Of a stretch of DNA of 64,000 nt, positions 36,965 through 45,619 are shown one piece after another. Below the pieces are notes generated by a model that worked only from the letters and a program-made list of their open reading frames with translations, searched no databases and had not been told where the DNA came from. Position 1 is the stretch's first letter, and each line of letters starts with the position of its first letter. The position numbers and the translations under genes are program-made. The stretch comes from Photobacterium atrarenae (lineage in GTDB: Bacteria > Pseudomonadota > Gammaproteobacteria > Enterobacterales > Vibrionaceae): assembly GCF_024380015.1 (NCBI RefSeq), contig NZ_CP101508.1, forward strand, positions 744,001 to 808,000, read 5' to 3'.

Positions 36965-39900
36965 TGTGGTTATCGGATGTTTCGGTGAAGCGGCCGGTGG
37001 TGGCCGTGGTGCTCAGTCTGTTGCTGTGTATTTTCGGCATGGTGTCGTTCAACAAACTCTCGGTCCGTGAGATGCCGGATGTGGAAAACCCGGTGATCAG
37101 TGTCAGTACCCGTTATACCGGTGCGTCAGCCTCGATTATGGAAAGCCGGGTGACAACTGTGCTCGAAGATCAGCTGTCGGGGATCAGCGGCATTGAGCGG
37201 ATCACCTCGACCACGCGTAACGGCTCGTCGCGAATTTCCATCGAATTTGAAATGGGGTGGGATCTGACCGAAGGGGTCAGCGATGTCCGGGATGCCGTGT
37301 CAAGGGCTCGTCGCAGCTTGCCGGATGAGGCAAATGAGCCGGTGGTGTCGAAAGACAACGGTTCGGGTGAAGTGGCGGTGTATGTCAACCTGATCTCCAG
37401 TGTGATGGACCGCTCCCAGCTGACGGATTATGCCGAGCGGGTGCTGGTGGATCGCTTCAACCTGATCAACGGGATCAGCTCGGTGGACTTGTACGGTGCA
37501 CTCTATCGGGTGATGTACATCAAGCTCAAGCCGGATCAAATGGCCGGACGGGGCGTGACCACCAAAGATATTGTCAATGCCCTGAATGACGAAAATGTTG
37601 AGTTGCCGGGCGGGGTGGTGCGCAATGATACCACCACCATGTCGGTGCGCACCGCACGGCTGTATCGCAACGCGGATGATTTTCGGTACCTGACGGTGCG
37701 CAAAGCCGCGGACGGCACGCCGATCTATCTCAAAGACGTGGCCGAGGTTGCCATCGGGGCCCAGAACGAAAATGCGACCTTCAAAAACAACGGGGTGGCG
37801 AACCTGAGCCTGGGGATGGTCACCATGACCGATGCCAACCCGCTGGATGTCGCCGATGCAGTTTATCAGGAAGTCGAGCGCATGCAGCGCTTCCTGCCGG
37901 AGGGGACCTCCCTCTATGTGGATTATGACTCGACGGTGTTTATCGACCGGTCGATCCAGGAAGTCTACAGCACCCTGATGATCACCGGTGCCCTGGTGGT
38001 GCTGGTACTGTATATCTTCATTGGTCAGGCCCGGGCAACATTGATCCCAGCCATTACCGTGCCGGTCTCCCTGATCTCCGCCTTTATGGTGGCCTATTTC
38101 CTCGGTTTTTCGATCAACCTGTTGACTCTGATGGCGCTGATCCTGGCTATTGGCCTGGTGGTCGATGATGCCATCGTCGTGGTTGAGAACATCTATCACC
38201 ATATTGAGCGGGGAGAGCCGCCATTGCTGGCGGCTTTTAAAGGCACCCGGGAAGTCGGATTTGCCGTTGTGGCGACCACCGCTGTGTTGGTGATGGTGTT
38301 TTTGCCAATCTCCTTTATGGACGGCATGGTCGGCCCGCTGTTTACTGAATTTGCGGTGTTGCTGGCGTTTGCGGTGATTTTCTCCTCGCTGGTGGCGCTG
38401 ACGCTCAGTCCGGTGCTGGGCAGCAAGCTGCTTAAAGCGAATGTGAAGCCCAGCCGGTTTAATCTGGCGGTCGATCGGTTTTTCGCTCGATTGGAAGCCG
38501 GATATCGCACCTGGGTCAGCGCGGCGGTGCGCTACCGTTACGGGGCGCCGCTGATTGTGCTGGCGTTTGTCGGTTTGAGCGCCTGGATGATGCAGTCTGT
38601 GCCATCGCAGCTGACACCGCAGGAAGATCGCGGGGTAATTTTTGCTTTTGTCAAAGGCGCAGAAGGCACCAGTTATAACCGCATGGTGGGCAATGTCGAA
38701 GAAGTCGAGCGCAGGCTGCTGCCGATGGTCGGTAACGGTGTGATCAAATCCCTGTCGATCCAGACGCCGGCATTCGGTGGCCGGGCCAGCGATCAGACAG
38801 GTTTTGTCATCATGCCGCTGGAGAACTGGGAAAAACGGAGCGTGAGTGCAGAAGAAGCGCTGGGCGAGGTGCGCCAGGCGCTGCAGGGGATCCCGGATAT
38901 CCGGGTCTGGGCGTTTATGCCGGGGTTCGGCGGTGGCTCCTCGGAGCCGGTGCAGTTCGTGCTCAATGGCGCAGACTATCAGGAGCTGTTCCACTGGGCA
39001 AGCCAGCTACAAAGCCTGGCTGAAGAGAGCCCGATGATGGAAGGGGCTGATCTGGATTATGCCGAAACGACACCAGAGCTGGTGGTTTCAGTGAACCGTC
39101 AGCGGGCCGCTGAGCTGGGGATCCCGGTGGCCGATATTGCCGAAACGCTGGAGATCATGCTGGGCGGGCGGTCGGAAACCACTTTTGTTGATCGCGGCGA
39201 AGAGTACGATGTGTATTTGCGAGGGGATGAAAACAGCTTTAATAACGCTACAGACTTGAGCCAGATCTATGTGCGGACTAACGCCGGGCAGTTGATCACC
39301 CTGGAATCGGTCGCCAGCGTGGAGGAAGTGGCCTCGGCACAGCGGCTGAGCCATAACCGTAAGCAAAAGTCGATCACCCTGTCGGCCAACCTGATGCCGG
39401 GCTATACCCTGGGTGAAGCGCTCGATTACCTTGATGAGCAGGCGCTGGATATGTTGCCGAGCGATATCGTGATTGATTATGCCGGTGAATCGAAAGACTA
39501 CCGCGAGAATCAGAGCAGTATCCTGCTGGTCTTCGGCCTGGCCCTGTTGGTGGCCTATCTGGTGCTGGCGGCGCAGTTCGAAAGCTTTATTAACCCGATG
39601 GTGGTGATGCTGACGGTGCCGATGGGGGCTTTCGGCGGGTTGGCCGGGATGTTGCTGCTGGATCAGAGTATGAACATCTACAGCCAGATCGGGATGATCA
39701 TGCTGATCGGGATGGTGACCAAGAATGGGATCCTGATTGTTGAGTTTGCCAACCAGTTGCGCGACAAGGGGGTTGCTTTTGAGCAGGCGATTGTCGATGC
39801 GGCTGAGCGGCGCCTGCGACCGATCCTGATGACCGCCTTCACCACCTTGTTCGGCTCGGTGCCGCTGATCCTTTCCAGCGGCGCCGGGGCGGAAAGCCGG

Positions 39901-40092
39901 ATTGCGGTCGGGACCGTGGTGTTCTTCGGCATGGCCTTTGCCACCTTGGTGACCCTGGTGGTGATCCCGGCGATGTACCGCCTGATGTCGGCCGGGACCC
40001 ATTCCCCGGGTTATGTGGCTGAGCAACTGGAGAAAGCACTGCACCTGGACAGGAACCAATCGCCTCAGGCAAGCCCGGACGCACTGGGTTAA
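36964..40092 (+). CDS. RND efflux transporter permease (HAE-1-like)
   Basis: A 1042-residue proton-driven resistance-nodulation-division pump with twelve spans in the usual 1+5+1+5 arrangement and two large periplasmic loops (~30-335 and ~555-855). The proton-relay aspartates are Asp401-Asp402 in GLVVDDAIVVVEN. Conserved SVKRPVVAVVLSLLLCIFG opens the protein, and MLIGMVTKNGILIVEFANQ is in span 10. The two-gene adaptor-pump form without an outer-membrane gene resembles VexEF- or VexGH-type systems of Vibrio, but no specific name is warranted. Drug or bile-salt efflux is inferred. A strong terminator follows. Confidence 0.94.
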   Translation: MWLSDVSVKRPVVAVVLSLLLCIFGMVSFNKLSVREMPDVENPVISVSTRYTGASASIMESRVTTVLEDQLSGISGIERITSTTRNGSSRISIEFEMGWDLTEGVSDVRDAVSRARRSLPDEANEPVVSKDNGSGEVAVYVNLISSVMDRSQLTDYAERVLVDRFNLINGISSVDLYGALYRVMYIKLKPDQMAGRGVTTKDIVNALNDENVELPGGVVRNDTTTMSVRTARLYRNADDFRYLTVRKAADGTPIYLKDVAEVAIGAQNENATFKNNGVANLSLGMVTMTDANPLDVADAVYQEVERMQRFLPEGTSLYVDYDSTVFIDRSIQEVYSTLMITGALVVLVLYIFIGQARATLIPAITVPVSLISAFMVAYFLGFSINLLTLMALILAIGLVVDDAIVVVENIYHHIERGEPPLLAAFKGTREVGFAVVATTAVLVMVFLPISFMDGMVGPLFTEFAVLLAFAVIFSSLVALTLSPVLGSKLLKANVKPSRFNLAVDRFFARLEAGYRTWVSAAVRYRYGAPLIVLAFVGLSAWMMQSVPSQLTPQEDRGVIFAFVKGAEGTSYNRMVGNVEEVERRLLPMVGNGVIKSLSIQTPAFGGRASDQTGFVIMPLENWEKRSVSAEEALGEVRQALQGIPDIRVWAFMPGFGGGSSEPVQFVLNGADYQELFHWASQLQSLAEESPMMEGADLDYAETTPELVVSVNRQRAAELGIPVADIAETLEIMLGGRSETTFVDRGEEYDVYLRGDENSFNNATDLSQIYVRTNAGQLITLESVASVEEVASAQRLSHNRKQKSITLSANLMPGYTLGEALDYLDEQALDMLPSDIVIDYAGESKDYRENQSSILLVFGLALLVAYLVLAAQFESFINPMVVMLTVPMGAFGGLAGMLLLDQSMNIYSQIGMIMLIGMVTKNGILIVEFANQLRDKGVAFEQAIVDAAERRLRPILMTAFTTLFGSVPLILSSGAGAESRIAVGTVVFFGMAFATLVTLVVIPAMYRLMSAGTHSPGYVAEQLEKALHLDRNQSPQASPDALG

Positions 40093-40117
40093 CAAGTCAC
40101 TTCCGTATCGATGAATG

Positions 40118-40143
40118 AAAAGCCGTCCGTGTGACGGCTTTTT
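40118..40143 (+). terminator. intrinsic terminator of the RND operon
   Basis: AAAAGCCGTC / GACGGCTTTTT stem-loop with a CGTGT loop, 26 bases past the pump stop. It has five T at the end. Confidence 0.88.
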
Positions 40144-40576
40144 GACGTTTGTTCCATGCGCAAGTTCAGCGCTGAATTATTTTATCGATTGTGTTTCTCG
40201 GAATTTATTCCTTATTTATTCGTTTTAAGCTGTTTTGTTTTTCTGTGTTTCGCAATGGGTTCATCAGACTTTGAGAAGCATTTCTATGTACGCGATGTAT
40301 CAAATGGAGAAATGACAACTCGTCAAAAAGGCTATTCTGTGAATTCAATTGACGATGAATTTGAGGTGACCTGTAAGAGAGCGCCATCAATTTGAAAACA
40401 AATATTAATAATGAGGTTAATAATTAGGCTAACGTTTGCATATCTGTCTGAAGTGTGATCGAGTGCGCACATGTGTTGTTGAATATGAGATATTCACCCC
40501 ATAATATAAGTGGTTGATTCCAATAGTCTTGGAACCCTCCTTATCTTGTTTCTCATATATTGGCGTAAAAATAGCT
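40144..40576. other. AT-rich gap with one doubtful small ORF
   Basis: This 433-base stretch is clearly more AT-rich than its flanks, between the RND terminator and the envelope cluster. It should contain the promoter of that cluster. One ORF at 40156-40395 is described separately as doubtful. No RNA gene or repeat was recognised. Confidence 0.45.
40156..40395 (+). CDS. doubtful 79-residue ORF with a hydrophobic segment
   Basis: The predicted product has a hydrophobic stretch at about residues 14-34 (FSEFIPYLFVLSCFVFLCFAM region) and then a polar tail with KHFYVRDVSNGEMTTRQKGY. It could be a small single-span membrane protein. Against this, no ribosome site precedes the ATG, I recognise no family, and base composition is unlike the genes around it. 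It starts only 13 bases after the RND terminator. I would not be surprised if it is not translated. Confidence 0.2.
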   Translation: MRKFSAELFYRLCFSEFIPYLFVLSCFVFLCFAMGSSDFEKHFYVRDVSNGEMTTRQKGYSVNSIDDEFEVTCKRAPSI

Positions 40577-41326
40577 ATGCAAAGCGAAGAGTTGACGGTT
40601 GAGACGACACCAAACCTTTGGGTAAAAATGCAAAGTATTGCGTTTGCGGTTGTCGCCATTATGTTGTCACTGGGACAGTGGAATGACACCAAAGATGCGG
40701 TTGAAGTTATTTATGAATCTGTGATCACGAATTTCACCAATGAAATTGAGTATGAACAGCTTGAACAAATTAAAGTCGGCCAGACCCACGATTATATTCA
40801 ATCGCTGATTGGCGTAGCCCAGGCATCGAAACCGTCCAAAATTAATCCGGCCGTGAATTTCTTTTATTACGGCCAGGATAAGTACTTACTGACCATTGCG
40901 GTGAAAGCTGAGCGAGTGGTCGGCTACAGCGTGGTCGCCCTGACAGATAGTTTCTCTGCAGGAGTCCCGTATTCCGAACTGAGCTTGCTGGAAACGCCGA
41001 TGAGCCGCCAGGTGACGGAGTTTGAACGCTACTTCACCGACTTTGGCAACCTCGACTATTATGCCGAGTCTCATACTCTGGGGCGCAATGCCATGTTTTA
41101 TAACCTGCTGCTGGCTACGGTTGATTACGGCCAGATGGCCCCACCGGCACAGCAGGCGATTCAATCCCTCAATCGTCAACTGAATATGGGTGCAGAGGTA
41201 CAAGCCACTGATTTACAGCCGCTGCGACAGCAAACGCCCAATGCTTTTGCGCTGTCTGAAGTCGGACCGGAGATCATGGCTGAAGCACTGCTGACCCAGT
41301 TCGAGTTCACCGCCTTTTTTCGTTAA
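40577..41326 (+). CDS. uncharacterised membrane-anchored protein at the head of the envelope cluster
   Basis: A protein of about 249 residues with one N-terminal hydrophobic span (~18-34, MQSIAFAVVAIMLSLGQW) and a long soluble part, probably periplasmic. The segment GQWNDTKDAVEVIYESV followed by IKVGQTHDYIQSLIG resembles, from memory, proteins labelled ETEC_3214-domain; this is a weak recollection. I see no catalytic motif. The start at 40577 (MQSEELTVETT) is preferred over an upstream in-frame ATG because the extra 21 residues look non-coding. It ends 16 bases before the first lipoprotein gene, so it is probably in its operon. The function is unknown. Confidence 0.6.
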   Translation: MQSEELTVETTPNLWVKMQSIAFAVVAIMLSLGQWNDTKDAVEVIYESVITNFTNEIEYEQLEQIKVGQTHDYIQSLIGVAQASKPSKINPAVNFFYYGQDKYLLTIAVKAERVVGYSVVALTDSFSAGVPYSELSLLETPMSRQVTEFERYFTDFGNLDYYAESHTLGRNAMFYNLLLATVDYGQMAPPAQQAIQSLNRQLNMGAEVQATDLQPLRQQTPNAFALSEVGPEIMAEALLTQFEFTAFFR

Positions 41327-41342
41327 TTAACGCGAGTCGATC

Positions 41343-42317
41343 ATGAAAATGAAAGCCATCCTGGCGCTGTCAGGCGCCTTGATGTTGTCTGCATGCCAGT
41401 CAACATCAACGCCTGAGTGGGTGCTTACACCAACTCAGGAAACGAATCAGCAACTCTATGCGGTAGGCCATGGGGGGAGTCTGTCGGCAGCTCAGCGGAT
41501 GGCCATGAGTCAGCTCAATGAGCGGCTATGGACTCAGGTTGAATCCTCCGGTTATCAACGCCAGGTACTACGTGAGCTGAATGGCGATGAGAACTTCCAG
41601 TCCATCAATGACTCCCGGGTCAATGTCAAAACGGCGCCTGTGGTGTTGACCGGTGTGGACTATCCCCGCCAGCAGCAGGTCGACGGGATCTACTATGTTG
41701 AAGCAACTATCAACAAAGCGACCGTGAAGACGCAACTGCAACGGGAGCTGACTCAGACAGCAGAAGATGTCAAAACGGCCTTGCTCAGCCGCGACCATGC
41801 CGATCCGCTGCTGTGGTGGCTCAAGCACAGGGATGTACAAGCGGTGAAAGATAAAGTTCTGACCCGGCAGGCGATGTTGCTGGCCGTCAGTGACGGTGTT
41901 GCCCAGGCCCATCCGGTGACCGAGCAGGTGATTGCGCTGGAGCGCACCCTGCAGGCCGTGAAAAATCAGCTTCAGTTTAAGGTGGTGGCCCCAAAAGGGG
42001 ATCGCTGGATGAAAGGGTTTGTCGAGCAGCACCTGGCCGCGGAGCACATTGCCACGGGCTCCAGCACCAGCAAAGCGACTCATATCCTCAACCTGGATAC
42101 CGAGTGGCGTCAGAGCAAAGTGGGTGATGCATATATTTCAACGGTTATTGCTGATTTGACGATTCAAAACAAACGCGGGAAAACAACCGCAAATCGTGAA
42201 GTGATTGCCAGCGGGAACTCTGTTTCTAATTACAAAGTATCTAAAGAAGGAGCCTCCCGTCATTTTTCCGCCCAAATGAGTGAACAAGGACTTTGGCACT
42301 TTTTGGGCGTTTTATAA
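41343..42317 (+). CDS. LPP20-like outer-membrane lipoprotein
   Basis: A 324-residue lipoprotein with lipobox LSAC (Cys18) followed by Gln-Ser, so outer-membrane sorting is expected. Residues ~37-125 (LYAVGHGGSLSAAQRMAMSQLNERLWTQVESSG and the following strands) resemble the LPP20/FlgP fold, in which a repeated-alanine helix packs on a sheet. A second domain at ~205-324 looks like the same kind of fold or a CsgG-like half (ATHILNLDTEWRQSK). LPP20-type proteins act in flagellar outer-membrane disks (FlgP) and other envelope assemblies. No enzyme motif is seen. It is the second gene of the cluster, with a 23-base gap to the next. Confidence 0.65.
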   Translation: MKMKAILALSGALMLSACQSTSTPEWVLTPTQETNQQLYAVGHGGSLSAAQRMAMSQLNERLWTQVESSGYQRQVLRELNGDENFQSINDSRVNVKTAPVVLTGVDYPRQQQVDGIYYVEATINKATVKTQLQRELTQTAEDVKTALLSRDHADPLLWWLKHRDVQAVKDKVLTRQAMLLAVSDGVAQAHPVTEQVIALERTLQAVKNQLQFKVVAPKGDRWMKGFVEQHLAAEHIATGSSTSKATHILNLDTEWRQSKVGDAYISTVIADLTIQNKRGKTTANREVIASGNSVSNYKVSKEGASRHFSAQMSEQGLWHFLGVL

Positions 42318-42340
42318 CACGCAATAATTGGATAAAGGTT

Positions 42341-43399
42341 ATGTCAAAAAAAGCATTATTAGCGGTCAGCATTGCTGCGTTGATGACAGGCTGTAAGAGC
42401 CTGCCAGATGCTCCGGAAGGGATCTGTCACGCTAGCACCGCTATTAATATTCCGCAAAGTGAAGTCAAGGTGGCGACTTCACAAGCGAAAAAAGCGATTG
42501 TACTTCCGGCTGATGTGGCCAGCGGGATTGATTATCCGCGTACCATGGCGAATGCCTTCCAGTATCGTCTGGAAAGTCAGGTGGATCAGTCCGGTGCCAA
42601 GCTGGTTGATCGTTCCCTGGCCGGCAAGCTGAAGCAGGAAATTAAGCTGGCTGAGCAAAGTGGCCGGATTAACACTTCCGGCGTGGCAATTGCCGATTAT
42701 GCGGTGCTGGCCGAAGTACGCTCATCGAACCTGAAGTATTCCTTCAGTGATGAGGAAACCAAAGTCAATGACGATGGTGAGCGTAAATACTATCCGGCCG
42801 AGTGTTCCTTTACCGCGTCTGTCGAAGGCATCGTGAAAGTCGTTGCGCTGCCGAGCATGGAAGTGGTCAAACGGATTGAAATCAGCGGTCGCGAAATGAG
42901 TACGTTTGAGCAGGATCGTCCGGATTCAGATTGTCCGATCTCGAATGGCCAGTACAAGCGCCTGGTTGAAGAAGCTGCGAAAAACGCGGTCAACCGCAAT
43001 GACGAGCTGCTGAACCAGTTCGCTCCGAGCGGTACGGTTGAAGAGCTGCGTCAGTGTGAAGAGTACGGCGCCATGGTTCGGGTCAACATGGGCTCAACGT
43101 TGGGGATCAAGCCAGAGCAAAAAGTTGAAATTACGACGGCTGAAAAAGTGCAGCTGGCCGACGGCACGGAAGTGGTTGAATATTATCCGGTTGGTGAAGG
43201 ACAGACCGCAGATGAAGATAACCGCCACGGCATCAAGCCGACCTATTCCTGGATCGGCGTTGACGAGAAGAACGTGATGAAAATCCAGCGCGGCGATCTG
43301 GTTGAAGCGCGCTTTGAAAGCGGCTGTAACGATGTCATTGAACCGTTCCGTACTATCTGTTGGGAAACATACGAAGCGTTCAGCAAAAAAGGCTCATAA
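42341..43399 (+). CDS. CsgG/LpoB-like lipoprotein
   Basis: A 352-residue lipoprotein with lipobox MTGC (Cys18). The ATG at 42341 is chosen because it places the lipobox correctly. Residues ~65-130 (YPRTMANAFQYRLESQVDQSGAKLVDR, then LKQEIKLAEQSGRINTSGVAIADYAVLAEV) follow the pattern of CsgG/LpoB-fold lipoproteins: an N-terminal helix, a VDR strand, an E-containing helix and an ADY(A/V)L strand. Such proteins form curli or flagellar outer-membrane rings or activate penicillin-binding proteins. A C-terminal region (~240-330) reads like an OB or SH3-type barrel (VRVNMGSTLGIKPEQKVEI). The placement beside LPP20-like genes supports a multi-lipoprotein complex. Confidence 0.62.
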   Translation: MSKKALLAVSIAALMTGCKSLPDAPEGICHASTAINIPQSEVKVATSQAKKAIVLPADVASGIDYPRTMANAFQYRLESQVDQSGAKLVDRSLAGKLKQEIKLAEQSGRINTSGVAIADYAVLAEVRSSNLKYSFSDEETKVNDDGERKYYPAECSFTASVEGIVKVVALPSMEVVKRIEISGREMSTFEQDRPDSDCPISNGQYKRLVEEAAKNAVNRNDELLNQFAPSGTVEELRQCEEYGAMVRVNMGSTLGIKPEQKVEITTAEKVQLADGTEVVEYYPVGEGQTADEDNRHGIKPTYSWIGVDEKNVMKIQRGDLVEARFESGCNDVIEPFRTICWETYEAFSKKGS

Positions 43400-43430
43400 T
43401 GGGCGGGTTCACCCCTAAACAAGTAGATAT

Positions 43431-44024
43431 ATGATGATGAAAAAAACATTGATGACCACCATGTTGGTCATGGGACTGGCAGGCTGTCAGTCGAACACGG
43501 TCAGCGACATTCAATCCATGGCGTGTTACTACCCGGATGCGATGCAGCACGAAGCGCCGAAATGGGTGTGTGATGTAATGCCGGATGACGTTGCGATTGG
43601 CAGCGTGGGCTACGCTAAGAAAAGTGCGGCCGGCATGAGCGTGATGCGCACTATTGCGACCAATGATGCCCGTAAGCGTCTGGCAGAGCAGTTTGAAACC
43701 AACGTCAATACCATGTTTAAACAAGCGATGACGGCTGAAGTGGTTTCGAGCAATGAATCTGTGACCGAAGAAGTGAATGAGCAGTTCCAGTCGGTAACAA
43801 AAAATGTCAGCAGCCGCACTCTGAGCAACAGCCGGGTGATTGTGTCAACCCGCAGTCCGGGTGGCGGCCTGTATACCTTAGTCGGCATGGATCAGGCGAC
43901 CTATGATCGTAACGTCGCGCTGGTGGTTGAAGCGGCGACTGATAAGGAATCTGGCCTTTGGAAGCAGTTTAACGACAAGAAAGCAGAAGAGAGTCTGCAA
44001 AAAGCATTGGATTCGATGCTTTAA
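43431..44024 (+). CDS. LPP20 family lipoprotein
   Basis: A 197-residue lipoprotein with lipobox LAGC (Cys19). The core, KKSAAGMSVMRTIATNDARKRLAEQFETNV, then strands ending RVIVSTRSPGGGLYTLVGMD, fits the LPP20 family well, in which an alanine-spaced helix precedes a beta sheet. Three in-frame ATGs (43431, 43434, 43437) are possible starts; the third gives the commonest form MKKTL. Helicobacter LPP20 and Vibrio FlgP are the named relatives; neither function can be assigned directly. It lies 31 bases after the CsgG-like gene and is followed by a hairpin terminator at 44041. Confidence 0.72.
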   Translation: MMMKKTLMTTMLVMGLAGCQSNTVSDIQSMACYYPDAMQHEAPKWVCDVMPDDVAIGSVGYAKKSAAGMSVMRTIATNDARKRLAEQFETNVNTMFKQAMTAEVVSSNESVTEEVNEQFQSVTKNVSSRTLSNSRVIVSTRSPGGGLYTLVGMDQATYDRNVALVVEAATDKESGLWKQFNDKKAEESLQKALDSML

Positions 44025-44040
44025 TCGTTCAACAAGATTG

Positions 44041-44066
44041 AGGGCTACGCGAGTAGCCCTTTTTAT
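44041..44066 (+). terminator. intrinsic terminator inside the envelope cluster
   Basis: AGGGCTAC / GTAGCCCT stem with GCGA loop and a short T-run, between the LPP20 gene and the lytic transglycosylase gene. The latter is then either read-through or separately promoted. Confidence 0.75.
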
Positions 44067-44085
44067 TTGAGAAAAGGAATAATGG

Positions 44086-45414
44086 ATGAAGCTATCACGA
44101 TTAGCCTGTTGTTGTGCCTTGCTGCTTGCTGCCCCGTTGCAAGCCAATAATGATCCGTTTGCCGAGCTGAGTTCTTCTGTCGCGGAAGTGAATAAGTCTC
44201 AAGCTGAGATCGATAAAGAATATGCACAGTTTGTCGCGGAACGCCTGGCTGAATATTCCCTGTGGCGCAAAGCGTACCTGGCCGAATATGATGCCTACCG
44301 GGCAGAAGTGATTGCCGAATGGGGAGAGGGGTTGCTCTCCGAGCCGCTGGTCACTGTGGACTATAGCGATGATAAAAGCACCCGGACTGTCGTTGATCTG
44401 GAGAACAATGAAGCTACGATTTCGGTTCTGGTGGATCAGAATACCACACCGGAACAAGCGGCTGAACAGGTGAAGCAGGCTGCGGCTGCGGTTGTGGCGA
44501 AAACCGGCTCGACGCTAGCAGAAGTTGTCGCTGAGCCGGGTCAGCTGCCGAATGGCAAAATTGCTGAAGCGGCGGTTGATTATTCTGAAGCTGCGGAAAA
44601 GTCGGCGAAGAAGGCTGTGATCGAACAAGCCCGAGCTCAGTTACAGGAGATCGATAAAGAGTCTGAAGCTGTGGTCGCCAAAATGCCGGGGATGCGACCG
44701 GAGATCGCCGAGTCAGTGGCCGTGAAGCAGAAAGAGCAACTGGTTGAAGAGACCAAAGCACGCCTGGCGAGCCTCGAAGCCACCTATGATGAGGCCCGGG
44801 AGAAAGCAGCGTCGCTAACCACCAAGAAAGTCGTGGAGTACCGGATCCAGTTACCGGCGAACGGTATTGGCAAGCGTGCCGCCAAATATGTCGGTTTCGC
44901 TGAGGCCGAGAGTGAGCGCTTTGATATTCCGGCGGCCCTGGTGATGGCGATTATGCACTCCGAGTCGAGCTTCAACCCCAAAGCCAAGTCGCCGATCCCG
45001 GCGTATGGCCTGATGCAGATTGTCCCGACCACTGCCGGTCATGATGTTAATGCCCGCATTCGTCAGAAAAATGAGCCGATGAAGCCTGCGGAGTTGTACA
45101 TCGCCGGTGTGAATGTGGAAACAGGCACAGCCTACCTCAATATTCTGGATAAGAGTTATCTCAAATCTATCACCAATGAGCAGAGCCGTCTTTACTGCAC
45201 TATTGCTGCGTATAACACCGGGGCCGGGAACGTGGCTAAAGCGTTCAACCCGGACGGATCGCGCAATATCCGCAAAGCCGCCAAGCTCATCAATCGCCTG
45301 ACGCCACAGCAGGTCTACGATAAGCTGATGGCTGATTTGCCTTATGATGAAACCAAAAACTACCTGAAGAAGGTCACCAGCCGGATTTCGCTGTACGAGC
45401 AGCACAGCGCTTAA
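44086..45414 (+). CDS. MltC-like lytic transglycosylase (SLT domain)
   Basis: A 442-residue exported lytic transglycosylase. The signal peptide is about residues 1-20 (LLLAAPLQA), with no lipobox, so unlike MltC it is probably soluble in the periplasm. Residues ~25-250 form a long charged, partly coiled-coil region with AEQVKQAAAAVVAKTGSTL. The catalytic SLT domain is at ~262-435, with Glu293 in IMHSESSFNP, then YGLMQIVPTTAGHD and IAAYNTGAGNVAKAF, closest in order to MltC. It cleaves peptidoglycan glycan strands to leave 1,6-anhydro ends. It follows three lipoprotein genes and may open the wall for their assembly, which is inference. Confidence 0.85.
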   Translation: MKLSRLACCCALLLAAPLQANNDPFAELSSSVAEVNKSQAEIDKEYAQFVAERLAEYSLWRKAYLAEYDAYRAEVIAEWGEGLLSEPLVTVDYSDDKSTRTVVDLENNEATISVLVDQNTTPEQAAEQVKQAAAAVVAKTGSTLAEVVAEPGQLPNGKIAEAAVDYSEAAEKSAKKAVIEQARAQLQEIDKESEAVVAKMPGMRPEIAESVAVKQKEQLVEETKARLASLEATYDEAREKAASLTTKKVVEYRIQLPANGIGKRAAKYVGFAEAESERFDIPAALVMAIMHSESSFNPKAKSPIPAYGLMQIVPTTAGHDVNARIRQKNEPMKPAELYIAGVNVETGTAYLNILDKSYLKSITNEQSRLYCTIAAYNTGAGNVAKAFNPDGSRNIRKAAKLINRLTPQQVYDKLMADLPYDETKNYLKKVTSRISLYEQHSA

Positions 45415-45439
45415 TCGCGCGATTGAAGGCCGGCTTGTT

Positions 45440-45471
45440 CACAGTGCCACCATCCGGTGGCACTGTGCGTT
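45440..45471 (+). terminator. hairpin after the transglycosylase gene
   Basis: CACAGTGCCACC / GGTGGCACTGTG, a perfect 12-base stem with ATCC loop. Only a short T-run (CGTTTCC) follows, so it may also protect the 3' end. Confidence 0.75.
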
Positions 45472-45619
45472 TCCGGTCTTGCCCGTCCTGCTCTCATTGC
45501 GGTTGATATTCTCTTTTCCTTTTGCTTTCCCAACCCGGCCCGGTGTTGGTAAAATACGCGTTACATCCGTGAAAACGAACCTTGATCGCGTTGCGAAACG
45601 CTTAGTGTAGAAGAACCTC

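Noticed and set aside
37300..38994. 564-codon minus-strand ORF
   Set aside because: It lies entirely antisense to the RND pump gene, its product is full of His/Gln/Asp without family character, and it is a GC-codon shadow.
39088..40095. 335-codon minus-strand ORF
   Set aside because: Antisense to the 3' end of the RND pump, His/Gln-rich shadow composition.
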